44,134 bases of DNA, from contig NZ_JABJRA010000018.1 in assembly GCF_013155365.1 (NCBI RefSeq), positions 1 through 44,134 of the forward strand, written 5' to 3'. A model generated the notes under the pieces. That model was not told the origin of the DNA and did not search any database. It saw nothing but the letters and a program-made list of their open reading frames with translations. Positions 16,849 to 27,365 of this stretch are shown here, piece by piece. Source of the DNA: Nocardioides sp. zg-DK7169. GTDB taxonomy: Bacteria; Actinomycetota; Actinomycetes; Propionibacteriales; Nocardioidaceae. The translations under genes and the position numbers were made by a program. How positions within the stretch are numbered: the stretch's first letter is position 1; each line of letters opens with the position of its first letter.

Positions 16849-17700
16849 ATGACCGCACAGAAGCTCGACGGCACCGCCACCGCGGCCGCGATCAAGGACG
16901 AGCTGCGGGGTCGCGTGGCGGCCCTGCGCGAGCGGGGTGTCGTGCCCGGCCTGGGCACGATCCTCGTCGGCGACGACCCCGGCTCGCGGTGGTACGTCGG
17001 GGGCAAGCACAAGGACTGCGCCGAGGTCGGCATCGAGTCGATCCGCATCGACCTGCCCGGCACGGCCACGCAGGAGGAGATCGAGAAGGCCGTCCAGAGC
17101 CTCAACGACGACCCTGCCTGCACCGGCTACATCGTGCAGCTGCCGCTGCCCAAGGGGCGTGACGAGAACCGGGTCCTGGGGCTGATCGATCCCGCCAAGG
17201 ACGCCGACGGCCTGCACCCGACCAACCTCGGCTGGCTGGTGCTCGGCAAGGAGGCGCCGCTGCCGTGCACGCCGTACGGCATCGTCGAGCTGCTGCGCCG
17301 CCACGACGTGGAGATCAACGGCGCCGAGGTGGTCGTGGTCGGTCGCGGCGTGACCGTGGGCCGTCCGCTCGGGCTGCTGCTGACCCGCCGCTCGGAGAAC
17401 GCCACCGTGACGCTGTGCCACACCGGCACCCGCGACCTGGCCCAGCACGTGCGCCAGGCCGACATCGTCGTCGCGGCGGCCGGCGTACCCGGCATCATCA
17501 CCGGCGACATGGTCAAGCCGGGCGCGGCGCTGCTCGACGTGGGCGTCTCGCGCGTCGACGGCAAGATCGCCGGCGACCTCGCGCCCGACGTGTGGGACGT
17601 CGCCGGGTGGGTCTCCCCGAACCCCGGCGGGGTCGGTCCGATGACCCGCGCCATGCTGCTCGCCAACGTCGTGGCCGCGGCGGAGAAGGCGCTGGGCTGA
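16849..17700 (+). CDS. folD: Methylenetetrahydrofolate dehydrogenase/cyclohydrolase
   Basis: Bifunctional enzyme converting 5,10-methylene-tetrahydrofolate to 10-formyl-tetrahydrofolate with NADP+, supplying PurN and PurH. The length is 283 residues. The catalytic-lysine region VGDDPGSRWYVGGKHKDC, the loop IVQLPLPKG, DADGLHPTNLG, the nucleotide-binding VVGRGVTVGRPLGLLL and the C-terminal SPNPGGVGPMTRAML are all present. GAGGAG lies between the purH stop and ATG 16849. The gene is in the riboswitch-controlled unit, so ZTP accumulation should raise formyl-folate supply as well as PurH. Confidence 0.97.
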   Translation: MTAQKLDGTATAAAIKDELRGRVAALRERGVVPGLGTILVGDDPGSRWYVGGKHKDCAEVGIESIRIDLPGTATQEEIEKAVQSLNDDPACTGYIVQLPLPKGRDENRVLGLIDPAKDADGLHPTNLGWLVLGKEAPLPCTPYGIVELLRRHDVEINGAEVVVVGRGVTVGRPLGLLLTRRSENATVTLCHTGTRDLAQHVRQADIVVAAAGVPGIITGDMVKPGAALLDVGVSRVDGKIAGDLAPDVWDVAGWVSPNPGGVGPMTRAMLLANVVAAAEKALG

Positions 17701-17705
17701 CGCCG

Positions 17706-18089
17706 ATGACCGCGCAGGAGGCACCCGAGGGGGGACCGGACCCGGTCGTCCCGACCGAGGCCGAGGTGGTCGCGGACCTCGAGGCGGTGGATCGGCCCCC
17801 GGCCCCGCCCGTGCGCCGCTACCCCTCGACCATCGGGGGTGCCTTCTACATCGGCATCATGCTGGCCACCGCCATCGGGATGACGATCGTCGTCCTCGGC
17901 AGCTGGCGCACCGGGGTCCGCTGGATCGCCGGTGCGCTGGTGCTGGCCGCGTTCCTGCGCCTGGTGCTGCCCCGCAAGGACGCCGGCATGCTCGCCGCCC
18001 GGCACCGCTTCTTCGACGTGCTGTTCCTCGGCTCCCTCGGCGGCCTGCTCCTCTTCCTCGTGCAGACCATCCCCGACCAGCCCCTCTGA
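17706..18089 (+). CDS. DUF3017 family membrane protein
   Basis: Small protein of 127 residues. The first 40 are acidic and proline-rich; three hydrophobic helices follow (about 46-68, 72-88 and 104-123). The segment IGMTIVVLGSWRTGVRW and the motif RLVLPRKDAGMLAAR are typical of the actinobacterial DUF3017 family, regularly found directly after folD and before mdh. The start is 5 nt after the folD stop, so it is part of the purH-folD unit. Function unknown. The gene ends 15 nt before the first unit of the repeat region at 18105. Confidence 0.85.
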   Translation: MTAQEAPEGGPDPVVPTEAEVVADLEAVDRPPAPPVRRYPSTIGGAFYIGIMLATAIGMTIVVLGSWRTGVRWIAGALVLAAFLRLVLPRKDAGMLAARHRFFDVLFLGSLGGLLLFLVQTIPDQPL

Positions 18090-18104
18090 CCCCCCACACT
18101 CTTC

Positions 18105-18126
18105 GCCGAGTCGGCGCTCGTGGCGA
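18105..18126 (+). repeat. Single plus-oriented 22-bp repeat unit after DUF3017
   Basis: GCCGAGTCGGCGCTCGTGG followed by CGA matches the unit of the other arrays. It is preceded directly after the stop codon by CCCCCCACACTCTTC, nearly the same leader found after the amidohydrolase gene at 43932. It faces the three inverted units at 18133-18198. Confidence 0.85.
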
Positions 18127-18150
18127 TCAGCTCCACCACAAGCGCCGACT
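18109..18150. terminator. Bidirectional hairpin formed by inverted repeat units between DUF3017 and mdh
   Basis: AGTCGGCGCTCGTGG (18109-18123) pairs with CCACAAGCGCCGACT (18136-18150) with one mismatch and a 12-nt loop. It sits between convergent genes, where a shared terminator would be expected. Confidence 0.6.
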
Positions 18151-18198
18151 GGGGCAACCACAAGCGCCGACTGGGGCAACCACAAGCGCCGACTCGCG
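18133..18198 (-). repeat. 22-bp tandem repeat array, middle (3 units)
   Basis: Three exact 22-bp units occupy 18133-18154, 18155-18176 and 18177-18198. On the minus strand each reads (C/G)-rich lead, AGTCGGCGCTTGTGG, then TTG or TGG. CCACAAG recurs at 18136, 18158 and 18180. The array begins 6 nt beyond the mdh stop codon, in the sense direction of mdh, so it would form the mdh mRNA 3' end. Confidence 0.92.
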
Positions 18199-18204
18199 GA
18201 GGGG

Positions 18205-19188
18205 TCAGATGAGGCCGAGGCCGGTGACGGCGTCGCGCTCCTCGACGAGCTCGGCGACGGAGGCGTCGATGCGGGCGCGGGAGAAGTCGTCGATCTCCAG
18301 GCCCTGGACGATCTCCCAGTCCCCGTTGCTGGTGGTGACGGGGAAGGAGGAGATGAGGCCCTCCGGGACGCCGTAGGAGCCGTCGGAGGCGACCGCCATC
18401 GAGACCCAGTCGCCCGCCGGCGTGGAGCCGAGCCAGTCGCGGGCCGCGTCGATGGTGGCCGAGGCGGCCGAGGCGGCCGAGGACGAGCCACGGGCCTCGA
18501 TGATCGCCGCGCCGCGCTTGGCGACGGTCGGGATGAAGTGCTCGGCGATCCAGTCCTGGTCACCGACGACCTCCGCGGCGTTTCGCCCGGAGACCTCGGC
18601 GTGGAAGAGGTCGGGGTACTGCGTCGCGGAGTGGTTGCCCCAGATCGACATCTTGGTGATGTCGGTGACCGACGCGCCGGTCTTGGCCGCCAGCTGGGAG
18701 ATCGCCCGGTTGTGGTCGAGGCGGGTCAATGCCGAGAACCGCGCGGCCGGGATGTCGGGGGCGTTGCGCATGGCGATCAGCGCGTTGGTGTTGGCCGGGT
18801 TGCCGGTGACCCCGATGCGTACGTCGTCCGCCGCGACCTTGTTGAGCGCCTGGCCCTGCGCGGTGAAGATCGCGCCGTTGGCCTCCAGCAGGTCGCCGCG
18901 CTCCATCCCCTTCGCACGCGGGCGGGCGCCGACGAGCAGCGCGAGGTTGACCCCGTCGAAGAGCTTCTCCGCGTCGTCGCCGATCTCGATGCCGGCCAGC
19001 GTCGGGAACGCGCAGTCGTCGAGCTCCATCACCACGCCCTCGAGGGCCTGGAGCGCCGGGGTGACCTCCAGCAGTCGGAGCTCCACCGGACGCTCACCGA
19101 GCGCGCCACTTGCGAGGCGGAACAGCAGGCTGTAGCCGATCTGGCCGGCTGCACCGGTGACGGCCACCTTGAGAGGGGTAGGGCTCAC
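18205..19188 (-). CDS. mdh: Malate dehydrogenase (NAD-dependent)
   Basis: TCA-cycle enzyme of 327 residues, oxidising malate to oxaloacetate. The NAD-binding loop VTGAAGQIGYSLLFRLASG, the loop GNPANTNALI, the substrate-binding RLDHNRAI and the catalytic histidine motif IWGNHSATQYPD are present, with the family segment SAASAASATIDAARDWL near the C-terminus. The start is GTG 19188, supported by AAGGAG about 6 nt upstream. A -10-like TAGCGT (complement of 19238-19243) would give a leader of roughly 40 nt containing a small ACCGCC/GGCGGT hairpin (19213-19227). Convergent with the purH operon and divergent from the lipoprotein gene. Confidence 0.97.
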   Translation of the reverse strand: MSPTPLKVAVTGAAGQIGYSLLFRLASGALGERPVELRLLEVTPALQALEGVVMELDDCAFPTLAGIEIGDDAEKLFDGVNLALLVGARPRAKGMERGDLLEANGAIFTAQGQALNKVAADDVRIGVTGNPANTNALIAMRNAPDIPAARFSALTRLDHNRAISQLAAKTGASVTDITKMSIWGNHSATQYPDLFHAEVSGRNAAEVVGDQDWIAEHFIPTVAKRGAAIIEARGSSSAASAASATIDAARDWLGSTPAGDWVSMAVASDGSYGVPEGLISSFPVTTSNGDWEIVQGLEIDDFSRARIDASVAELVEERDAVTGLGLI

Positions 19189-19283
19189 GTTCGACTCCTT
19201 CGTCGGAAAGTCACCGCCAACGGCGGTCGCGCGCCCGACGCTAGCAGCGCATCGGCGTCGCGGGGAGGCTACGAAGGTGGGGG

Positions 19284-19289
19284 GATGAT
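19284..19289 (+). promoter_or_regulatory. Putative -10 element of a leaderless lipoprotein gene
   Basis: GATGAT lies 6 nt before ATG 19296. No Shine-Dalgarno sequence separates them, so a leaderless mRNA is likely. Confidence 0.45.
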
Positions 19290-19295
19290 GGGGGC

Positions 19296-20024
19296 ATGAG
19301 CACCCACCCCCTCCGTCGTCCGCCGCGCGTCCCTGCGGCCGCGGGGCTCCTCCTCGCGGCGGCGCTCGCACTCGCGGGATGCGCGAACTCGCCCGGGGAG
19401 GTCGATCCGACCGGCGTCGACGAGCTGACCGTGCCCACGCCGTCGCCGGATCCGGACGACTTCGTCGACACCGTGGACAGCGAGTGGTTCCCGCTCGAGC
19501 CCGGCAGCGTGCAGCGCTGGCGGGTCCTCGGCGGTGCGGGCGGCGGGGTCCGGGTCGTCGTGGAGGAGGAGCCGCGCACGGTCGCGGGGGTCGAGGCGAC
19601 GGTGGTGCGCACTCGGGCCACCATCGGCGAGGAGGCCCGGCCGCTCGGGTGGAGCACCGAGACGGAGCGCGACTACTTCGCCCAGGACGTCGACGGCAAC
19701 GTGTGGTGGATGGGCCGCGAGGGGGTCTGGGAGGCCGGGGTCGACGGCGCGATGGCGGGCGTGTTCGTGCCCGCCGAGCCTCGCGTCGGCGACGGCTACC
19801 GGATGGCGCTGCTGGAGGGCGTGGTGGCGGACCGTGCGGAGGTCGTCGAGGTCGAGGACGACCTGGTCCGGCTCACGGTCTACGTCGCCGTCGAGGTCGA
19901 CGCCCCCGAGGTGGTCCTCGGGACCGACGCCACCCAGGAGATCGTCCTCGAGCGCGGCATCGGCGCGACCCAGGTCGAGGTCGGCGTGGAGCGGCTCGAG
20001 CGGATCACTGACCCGGAGGCCTGA
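19296..20024 (+). CDS. Secreted lipoprotein of unknown function
   Basis: Protein of 242 residues with a lipoprotein signal peptide: basic start, hydrophobic core (about 13-27) and lipobox LAGC with Cys29 as the lipidation site. The mature part starts with an acidic, proline-rich linker and then a compact domain containing WFPLEPGSVQRW and the conserved-looking segment YFAQDVDGNVWWMGREG, then WEAGVDGAMAGVFVPAEPRV. I have seen this DGNVW-type pattern in uncharacterised secreted bacterial proteins but cannot name a function. No cysteines remain after the lipobox. The 3' end overlaps the convergent aquaporin gene by 20 bp. Confidence 0.8.
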   Translation: MSTHPLRRPPRVPAAAGLLLAAALALAGCANSPGEVDPTGVDELTVPTPSPDPDDFVDTVDSEWFPLEPGSVQRWRVLGGAGGGVRVVVEEEPRTVAGVEATVVRTRATIGEEARPLGWSTETERDYFAQDVDGNVWWMGREGVWEAGVDGAMAGVFVPAEPRVGDGYRMALLEGVVADRAEVVEVEDDLVRLTVYVAVEVDAPEVVLGTDATQEIVLERGIGATQVEVGVERLERITDPEA

Positions 20025-21216
20025 CGTGGCTGGCGCCGTCCTCCGGCCACTCGTCGCTGCGCCCCGGGTCCGAGGCCGGGTCGACCGTCGGGTCGACCGG
20101 GTCCGCGGCCGGTCCGGCGGCGGACCCGGCCGCGGGACCGGCGCTCGCCTGCGCGGCGCCTGACCCCGCGCCCGTCCCCGAGCCCGTGCCTCCCTGCTGG
20201 GGAGCCGGCTGCTGGGCGGGGATCCACTGCTGGGCGTGCGGGTCCCACTGCCAGCCGTCCTGGATGATCGGCTCGGAGCTGTACTGCTGGCCCGCCGTGC
20301 CCTGCGCGACCGATGCGCCCTGGCCGCCCTGCCAGGCCTGGCCGGGGTCGCGGGCCGGGTCGTCCTGGCCGGTGACGGCGTGGGCGTCGGGCTGGTTCCA
20401 CTGCTGCTGGAAGGAGTCCGAGCCGGCGCCGCGTGCGCGGGCCCGGGCGAACGCGAGCCCCGACCCGGGGACGGGCTCGGTGTCGCGGCCGAAGGCGAGC
20501 GGGTAGAGCAGCCCGGCGATGGCCGCGCCCACCAGCGGGGCGAGGATGAACAGCCACAGCTGGAGGATGGCGTCGCCGCCGGCGAACAGGGCCGGGCCGA
20601 TCGAGCGGGCCGGGTTGACCGAGGTGCCGGTGGCGGGGATCGCGACGAGGTGGATCCCGACCAGCGCGATGCCGATCGCGAGCGGCGCGAGGGACGGGTG
20701 CTCGTAGCGGCCGTCGGTGACGGAGAGGATCACGGTCACGAAGATCGCGGTGAGCAGGATCTCCAGCAGCAGTGCCGCCCAGACGGCGTAGCCGCTGGTG
20801 TCGTCGCCGAAGAAGTTCTGCCCCATGTTGCCGGTGGCGTCGTAGCCCTCGAAGCCGTGCATCAGCACGAAGAGGCAGAACCCGGCGAGGATGGCGCCGA
20901 GCAGCTGGCCGCCGATGTACGTCGGCAGCTGCTGCCAGGCGACCCGGCCGCTCAGCGCGGCGCCGAGGCTGACGGCGGGGTTGAAGTGGCCACCGGAGAT
21001 CCGGCCGAAGGCATACACCCCGACCAGCAGGGCGAGGCCGAAGGCGAGAGCGGTGCCGACGTAGTCGCCGCCGCTCATCACGGCTGCGCCGCAGCCGAAG
21101 AAGACAAGGATGAAGGTGCCGATCGTCTCGGCGACCAGCTTCTGCACGGTACTGGGCTCGTCGGTGACCAGACCTGCGTCCGGTCCGGGTGCGGGGGTGG
21201 CAGTCGTGTCAGTCAT
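20005..21216 (-). CDS. Aquaporin (MIP family, AqpZ-like) with a long low-complexity C-terminal tail
   Basis: Protein of 403 residues. Residues about 20-250 form the six-helix channel with both half-helix motifs: GGHFNPAV and GTSVNPARS. The water-selective filter appears conserved (Phe in ALAFGL, His in GIHLV, Arg after the second NPA), so it is probably a water channel and not a glycerol channel. The tail of about 150 residues is unusual: rich in Gln, Ala, Gly and Pro, with a W-rich patch DGWQWDPHAQQWIPAQQ and acidic repeats near the end. Typical AqpZ proteins are about 230-250 residues. ATG 21216 is chosen because GAGGAGC lies 6 nt upstream. Confidence 0.9.
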   Translation of the reverse strand: MTDTTATPAPGPDAGLVTDEPSTVQKLVAETIGTFILVFFGCGAAVMSGGDYVGTALAFGLALLVGVYAFGRISGGHFNPAVSLGAALSGRVAWQQLPTYIGGQLLGAILAGFCLFVLMHGFEGYDATGNMGQNFFGDDTSGYAVWAALLLEILLTAIFVTVILSVTDGRYEHPSLAPLAIGIALVGIHLVAIPATGTSVNPARSIGPALFAGGDAILQLWLFILAPLVGAAIAGLLYPLAFGRDTEPVPGSGLAFARARARGAGSDSFQQQWNQPDAHAVTGQDDPARDPGQAWQGGQGASVAQGTAGQQYSSEPIIQDGWQWDPHAQQWIPAQQPAPQQGGTGSGTGAGSGAAQASAGPAAGSAAGPAADPVDPTVDPASDPGRSDEWPEDGASHVRPPGQ

Positions 21217-21338
21217 GCTGCTCCTCGAGACGGCCCCCGGCACGGCCGCGGGCGTGTCCAAGCACTCTAATCCCGCCGGGGCCGCGTTGCCGAGGGCATG
21301 GCCGGGTGCGAAGGTGAACGGGTCGGGGACGTCAGGTA

Positions 21339-21352
21339 TCTTGACGTCAAGA
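21339..21352. promoter_or_regulatory. Perfect 14-bp palindrome upstream of icd
   Basis: TCTTGACGTCAAGA is fully palindromic and lies 34 nt before the icd start. It contains TTGACG, a good -35 hexamer, so a bound regulator could block or recruit polymerase. The aquaporin gene is divergent from the same region, 122 bp away. The form resembles dyads bound by MarR- or TetR-type regulators, but I cannot name the protein. Confidence 0.7.
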
Positions 21353-21385
21353 AACATATCTCCCAGTGCTCAGGAGCAGCCGTTC

Positions 21386-23575
<2,190 letters not shown>

Positions 23576-23594
23576 TCCACCCGCTCCACCCGTA

Positions 23595-23635
23595 GGGGAG
23601 GTCCTCCGGCACCCAGGTGCCCCGGGGACCTCCCC
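23595..23635 (+). terminator. Terminator after icd
   Basis: A long hairpin pairs GGGGAGGTCC with GGACCTCCCC, with an inner CCGGCACC/GGTGCC-CGG stem and a 2-nt loop, 19 nt after the icd stop. A short CTTCGTCG tail follows. Confidence 0.85.
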
Positions 23636-23715
23636 TTCGTCGTTGCCGGCGTCCTGGACGGCTGCCCGACAAACCGGGTGAGAGATGTCGGCTCCACGAC
23701 GTAGCGTGGATCGAG

Positions 23716-26700
23716 ATGTCCGGGACCTTCCACGCCGCCGCACCCTCCGGCGCCACGACCGCCGATCCCACCGCTGCCCCGGTCGCTCCCGGTGGCCCCG
23801 GTGGCGCTGGCGGTCCCGGCCCCACGCTGGCCGCTCGCGCGCCCGAGGACCCGCGCCGGCACCTGGACTGGCGGCGCCTCAGCGGCCCGGTGGCCGGCGT
23901 GGCGCTGGTCGGATCGGCGCTCGCCGCCGTGGGCCAGGCGCTCGGGACCGTCGTGGCCGGCCGGCTCGCCGCGGATCCGACCGGCGCCCTCGTCGCGCTC
24001 CTGGCGGCGTGCGTGGTCGGGGCGGCGCTGCTCGACACCGCCGGGCGCACCGCCTGGGCCGGCGTCGTGGACCGCGCGGAGGGCCGGCTGCGCGCCGACC
24101 TGCTGGACGCCGCGCTGCACCAGCCGCTCGCCGCGCTGTCGGAGCAGGCGGTCGGCGAGGTGCTGGACCGCGTCGACGACGACACCCACGAGGTCGGCAC
24201 GCTCGTACGTCGCCAGGTCTGGGACGCGATCCGCACCCTCTTCGCCTGCCTGCCGATGTGGATCGTGGCGGGCACGACCTGGTGGCCCGCGTGGCTGCTG
24301 TTCCCGCTCTTCGCGGCCGCCGCGATCTGGGTGGTGCGCCCGCTGCTCGGCGAGGTCGCGCGCCGCAAGGTGGTCGAGGAGATCGCCTGGACCGACCACG
24401 CCGCGGCGATGGAGGAGGGTGTCACCGGACGCGACGACCTGCGCACCAGCCTGGGCCAGGCCCACGTGCTGCGCCGCAGCGCCCGGCTCTCCGCGCGGGT
24501 GCACGAGCTGTTCGCGGCGGTGCTGGCGGTGGAGGCCCGCATCGCTCGGCGCGCCGGGGTGCTGCTGCACGCGCTGCTCGCGGCCGTCGGGGTGGTCGGC
24601 GTCGCGCTGGTCGTCGAGGGAGACCTCTCGGTCGCCCGCCTGGTGACGCTCTTCCTGGTCACCACCGCCTTCGTCGGCCAGATCGACCAGCTCGCCCAGC
24701 ACCTGCCCGACCTCCAGGCCGGGGTCGGCGCGCTGATGCGGCTGCGCCAGCTGCTGGAGACCGAGCCGGAGCCCGTCGGCGGGCTTCCGGTGCCGCCCGG
24801 GCCGCTCGACCTGGAGCTGCGCGACCTGCACTTCGCCTATGCCGAGGGCACCTTCGCGCTGCGCGAGGTCGACCTGCAGGTCCCGGCCGGGCAGACCTGT
24901 GCGCTGGTGGGGCGCACCGGCTCGGGCAAGTCCACCCTCGCCGCCCTCGTCTCGCGCGCCGTCGACCCCGAGCCCGGCACCGTGCTGCTGGGCGGGGTGG
25001 ACGTGCTCGACCTGGACCTGCAGCAGCTGCGTGCCGCCGTCGGCGTCGTCACCCAGCGCACCGAGATCCTCGCCGGCACCCTGGCCGAGAACATCACGCT
25101 CTTCGCCGACCTGCCCCGCGCGCGGGTGGAGGCGGCGATCGCCGAGCTCGGGCTCGGCGAATGGGTGGCCGGCCTGCCCGACGGGCTGGAGACCCGGCTC
25201 GGCCCCGATGGCACGACGCTGTCGGCGGGGGAGGAGCAGCTGGTCGCCTTCGCCCGCCTGCTGGTGCGCGAGGTCTCCGTGGTCATCCTCGACGAGGCGA
25301 CCGCCCGGATGGACCCGCTGACCGAGGCCCGGGTGGTCCGCGCCGCCGACCGCCTCCTGACCGGGCGCACCGGCCTGCTGGTCGCGCACCGGCTCTCCAG
25401 CACCGCCCGGGCCGACCTGGTCGCCGTGCTCGGCGGCGGCCGCGTGCTGCAGCAGGGGCCCCGCGCCCGGCTCGCGGCCGAGGCCGGCCCGTTCCGCACC
25501 CTGCTCGAGGCCGGCGGCACCGAGGAGGCCGCGCCCGAGCAGACCCCCGAGCACCCGGCCCCGCCCGCCGCGCCGGCCGGCGCGGTCGGCGGCGTACGAC
25601 GCTCCGGGCCGCCGCCGGCGCTGCGCGAGCCCCACGAGGGCCCCAGCCTGACCAGGGGAATCTGGCACGCGCTGGTGGTGCAGCCGCAGTGGGGCCTCGC
25701 CGGCGCCGGGCTGTTCGTCCTGCTCGCGATGGTGGGCGCGTACGGCGCCGTCACCGGCTGGATCTGGGGCCACCTGGTGCAGGACCTGCGCGACGGCGCG
25801 GCGCCGTGGGGGCTGACCACCGCGCTCACGGTCTCCCTGATCGCCTCGCCGCTGCTGCTCGCGGAGGCGTTCCGGCGCTACCCGCGCTGGTGGGTGGAGG
25901 TCCTGCTGCGGGTGCGGATGGCGGTGCTCGCCGGCCAGACCGAGCAGCGTCGGCTGCGGCGCACCCCGCCCGGAGAGGTGGTCGCCCGGGCGATGGACGC
26001 GGACCGGTTCGCGCGCTACGCCGACCGCTGGGTCGACGTGCTCACCGGCCTCCTGCTGGTCGTGGTCACCGCGGCCGCCAGCGTCAACCTGCTGGCCGGC
26101 GGCGTGCTGCTCGCCGTCATGGCCGCCTCCGCGCTGGCCTCCATGCTGGGACGCCCCGTCGCCGGCCGCTCCGCGACGGCGTCGTCGGCCGCACGCGCCG
26201 GGTTCGGCCGCTCCCTGGTGTCGGCGCTGGAGTCGGCCCGCACCGTCAAGCTCGCCGCGGCGACCCCGGCCGTGCACGCCCACCTGCGTCGTGTCGACGG
26301 TGGGCGGGTGGACGCGGCCGTGCGCGAGCACCGCGTCCAGGCCCTGCTCGACGGCGTCCCGGTCGTGCTGGTGCAATGCGGCGTCGTCGCCGCGTGGGGC
26401 GTCCTGGTCCTCGACGGCTGGGACCTGGCCACCGCGCTGATGGTCGCCAACGTCGTCAACGGGTTCGGCTGGTTCGGCCGGGTGGCGGGGGCCGTGATCA
26501 CCGAGGCGCCGGGCACCCGCTCCTGGCAGCAGGAGACCACCCGGCTGGCCGGCGGCGGCGACCTGATGGACCTGCCGCCCGGCATCGACCTGGTCACCGG
26601 CGCCGCGCCCGACCCGCAGCCCGCGACCCGGATGCCGCTGCGCGAGCTGGAGCTGCGCGACCTCTCCGCCGTCCACGACGACGGCACCCGCGGCGTGGTC

Positions 26701-27318
26701 GGGGTCGACCTCACCGTCCGCGCCGGCGAGCTGGTGCTCCTGCTCGGGCAGGTCGGGTCAGGCAAGTCCAGCCTGCTGGCCGCGCTCGCCGGGCTGGTCG
26801 AGCACACCGGGCAGCTGCGCTGGAACGGCGTCGAGGTCGACGACCCCGAGTCGTTCCTGCGCCCCGGCCAGGTCGCCCACGTCGCCCAGGTGCCGCGCGT
26901 GCTCTCCGGGACCTTCGCCGACAACGTCCGACTCGGCCACGAGCGCCACCTCGACCGGGCCGTCGTCGACGCCCGCCTCGGCCAGGACGTGGACGCCGCG
27001 GGCGGCCCGGACGCCGTCGTCGGCCACCGCGGCGTCCGGCTGTCCGGCGGCCAGGTGCAGCGGCTCGCCCTGGCCCGCGCGCTGGCCGCCGACGCCGAGC
27101 TGCTGCTCGCCGACGACGTCTCCAGCGCCCTCGACGCCGCCACCGAGATCGAGCTGTGGGCGGGCCTGCGCGAGCGGGGGACCACCGTCCTGGGGGCGAC
27201 CTCGAAGCGCGCCGCGCTGGAGCAGGCCGACCGGGTCGTCGTGCTCGTCGACGGGGAGGTGCGCGCCGTCGGCCCGTGGGCGGGGCTCGCCGGGCGCTGG
27301 GGGCACCTGGCCGGCTGA
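23716..27318 (+). CDS. Single-chain (fused heterodimer) ABC exporter with one degenerate ATP site
   Basis: Protein of 1200 residues in the order TMD1 (about 60-330), NBD1 (about 360-595), TMD2 (about 655-900), NBD2 (about 975-1190). NBD1 has Walker A GRTGSGKST (Lys405), signature LSAGEEQ (from Leu502), Walker B VVILDEAT with catalytic Glu527, and switch His558 (LLVAHRLSS). NBD2 has Walker A GQVGSGKSS (Lys1017) and a canonical signature LSGGQ (from Leu1109), but Asp1134 replaces the catalytic Glu and Ser1163 occupies the switch-His position. The two composite sites are therefore unequal: one consensus, one degenerate, as in heterodimeric exporters such as TM287/288. The N-terminal 50 residues are Ala/Pro/Gly-rich. 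TAGCGT (23702-23707) lies 8 nt before ATG 23716. The exported substrate is unknown. Confidence 0.9.
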   Translation: MSGTFHAAAPSGATTADPTAAPVAPGGPGGAGGPGPTLAARAPEDPRRHLDWRRLSGPVAGVALVGSALAAVGQALGTVVAGRLAADPTGALVALLAACVVGAALLDTAGRTAWAGVVDRAEGRLRADLLDAALHQPLAALSEQAVGEVLDRVDDDTHEVGTLVRRQVWDAIRTLFACLPMWIVAGTTWWPAWLLFPLFAAAAIWVVRPLLGEVARRKVVEEIAWTDHAAAMEEGVTGRDDLRTSLGQAHVLRRSARLSARVHELFAAVLAVEARIARRAGVLLHALLAAVGVVGVALVVEGDLSVARLVTLFLVTTAFVGQIDQLAQHLPDLQAGVGALMRLRQLLETEPEPVGGLPVPPGPLDLELRDLHFAYAEGTFALREVDLQVPAGQTCALVGRTGSGKSTLAALVSRAVDPEPGTVLLGGVDVLDLDLQQLRAAVGVVTQRTEILAGTLAENITLFADLPRARVEAAIAELGLGEWVAGLPDGLETRLGPDGTTLSAGEEQLVAFARLLVREVSVVILDEATARMDPLTEARVVRAADRLLTGRTGLLVAHRLSSTARADLVAVLGGGRVLQQGPRARLAAEAGPFRTLLEAGGTEEAAPEQTPEHPAPPAAPAGAVGGVRRSGPPPALREPHEGPSLTRGIWHALVVQPQWGLAGAGLFVLLAMVGAYGAVTGWIWGHLVQDLRDGAAPWGLTTALTVSLIASPLLLAEAFRRYPRWWVEVLLRVRMAVLAGQTEQRRLRRTPPGEVVARAMDADRFARYADRWVDVLTGLLLVVVTAAASVNLLAGGVLLAVMAASALASMLGRPVAGRSATASSAARAGFGRSLVSALESARTVKLAAATPAVHAHLRRVDGGRVDAAVREHRVQALLDGVPVVLVQCGVVAAWGVLVLDGWDLATALMVANVVNGFGWFGRVAGAVITEAPGTRSWQQETTRLAGGGDLMDLPPGIDLVTGAAPDPQPATRMPLRELELRDLSAVHDDGTRGVVGVDLTVRAGELVLLLGQVGSGKSSLLAALAGLVEHTGQLRWNGVEVDDPESFLRPGQVAHVAQVPRVLSGTFADNVRLGHERHLDRAVVDARLGQDVDAAGGPDAVVGHRGVRLSGGQVQRLALARALAADAELLLADDVSSALDAATEIELWAGLRERGTTVLGATSKRAALEQADRVVVLVDGEVRAVGPWAGLAGRWGHLAG

Positions 27319-27365
27319 CCCGGGCGGGGCGCGAGCAGTCCGACGGCCGCTCGCAGGAGGCTGCG

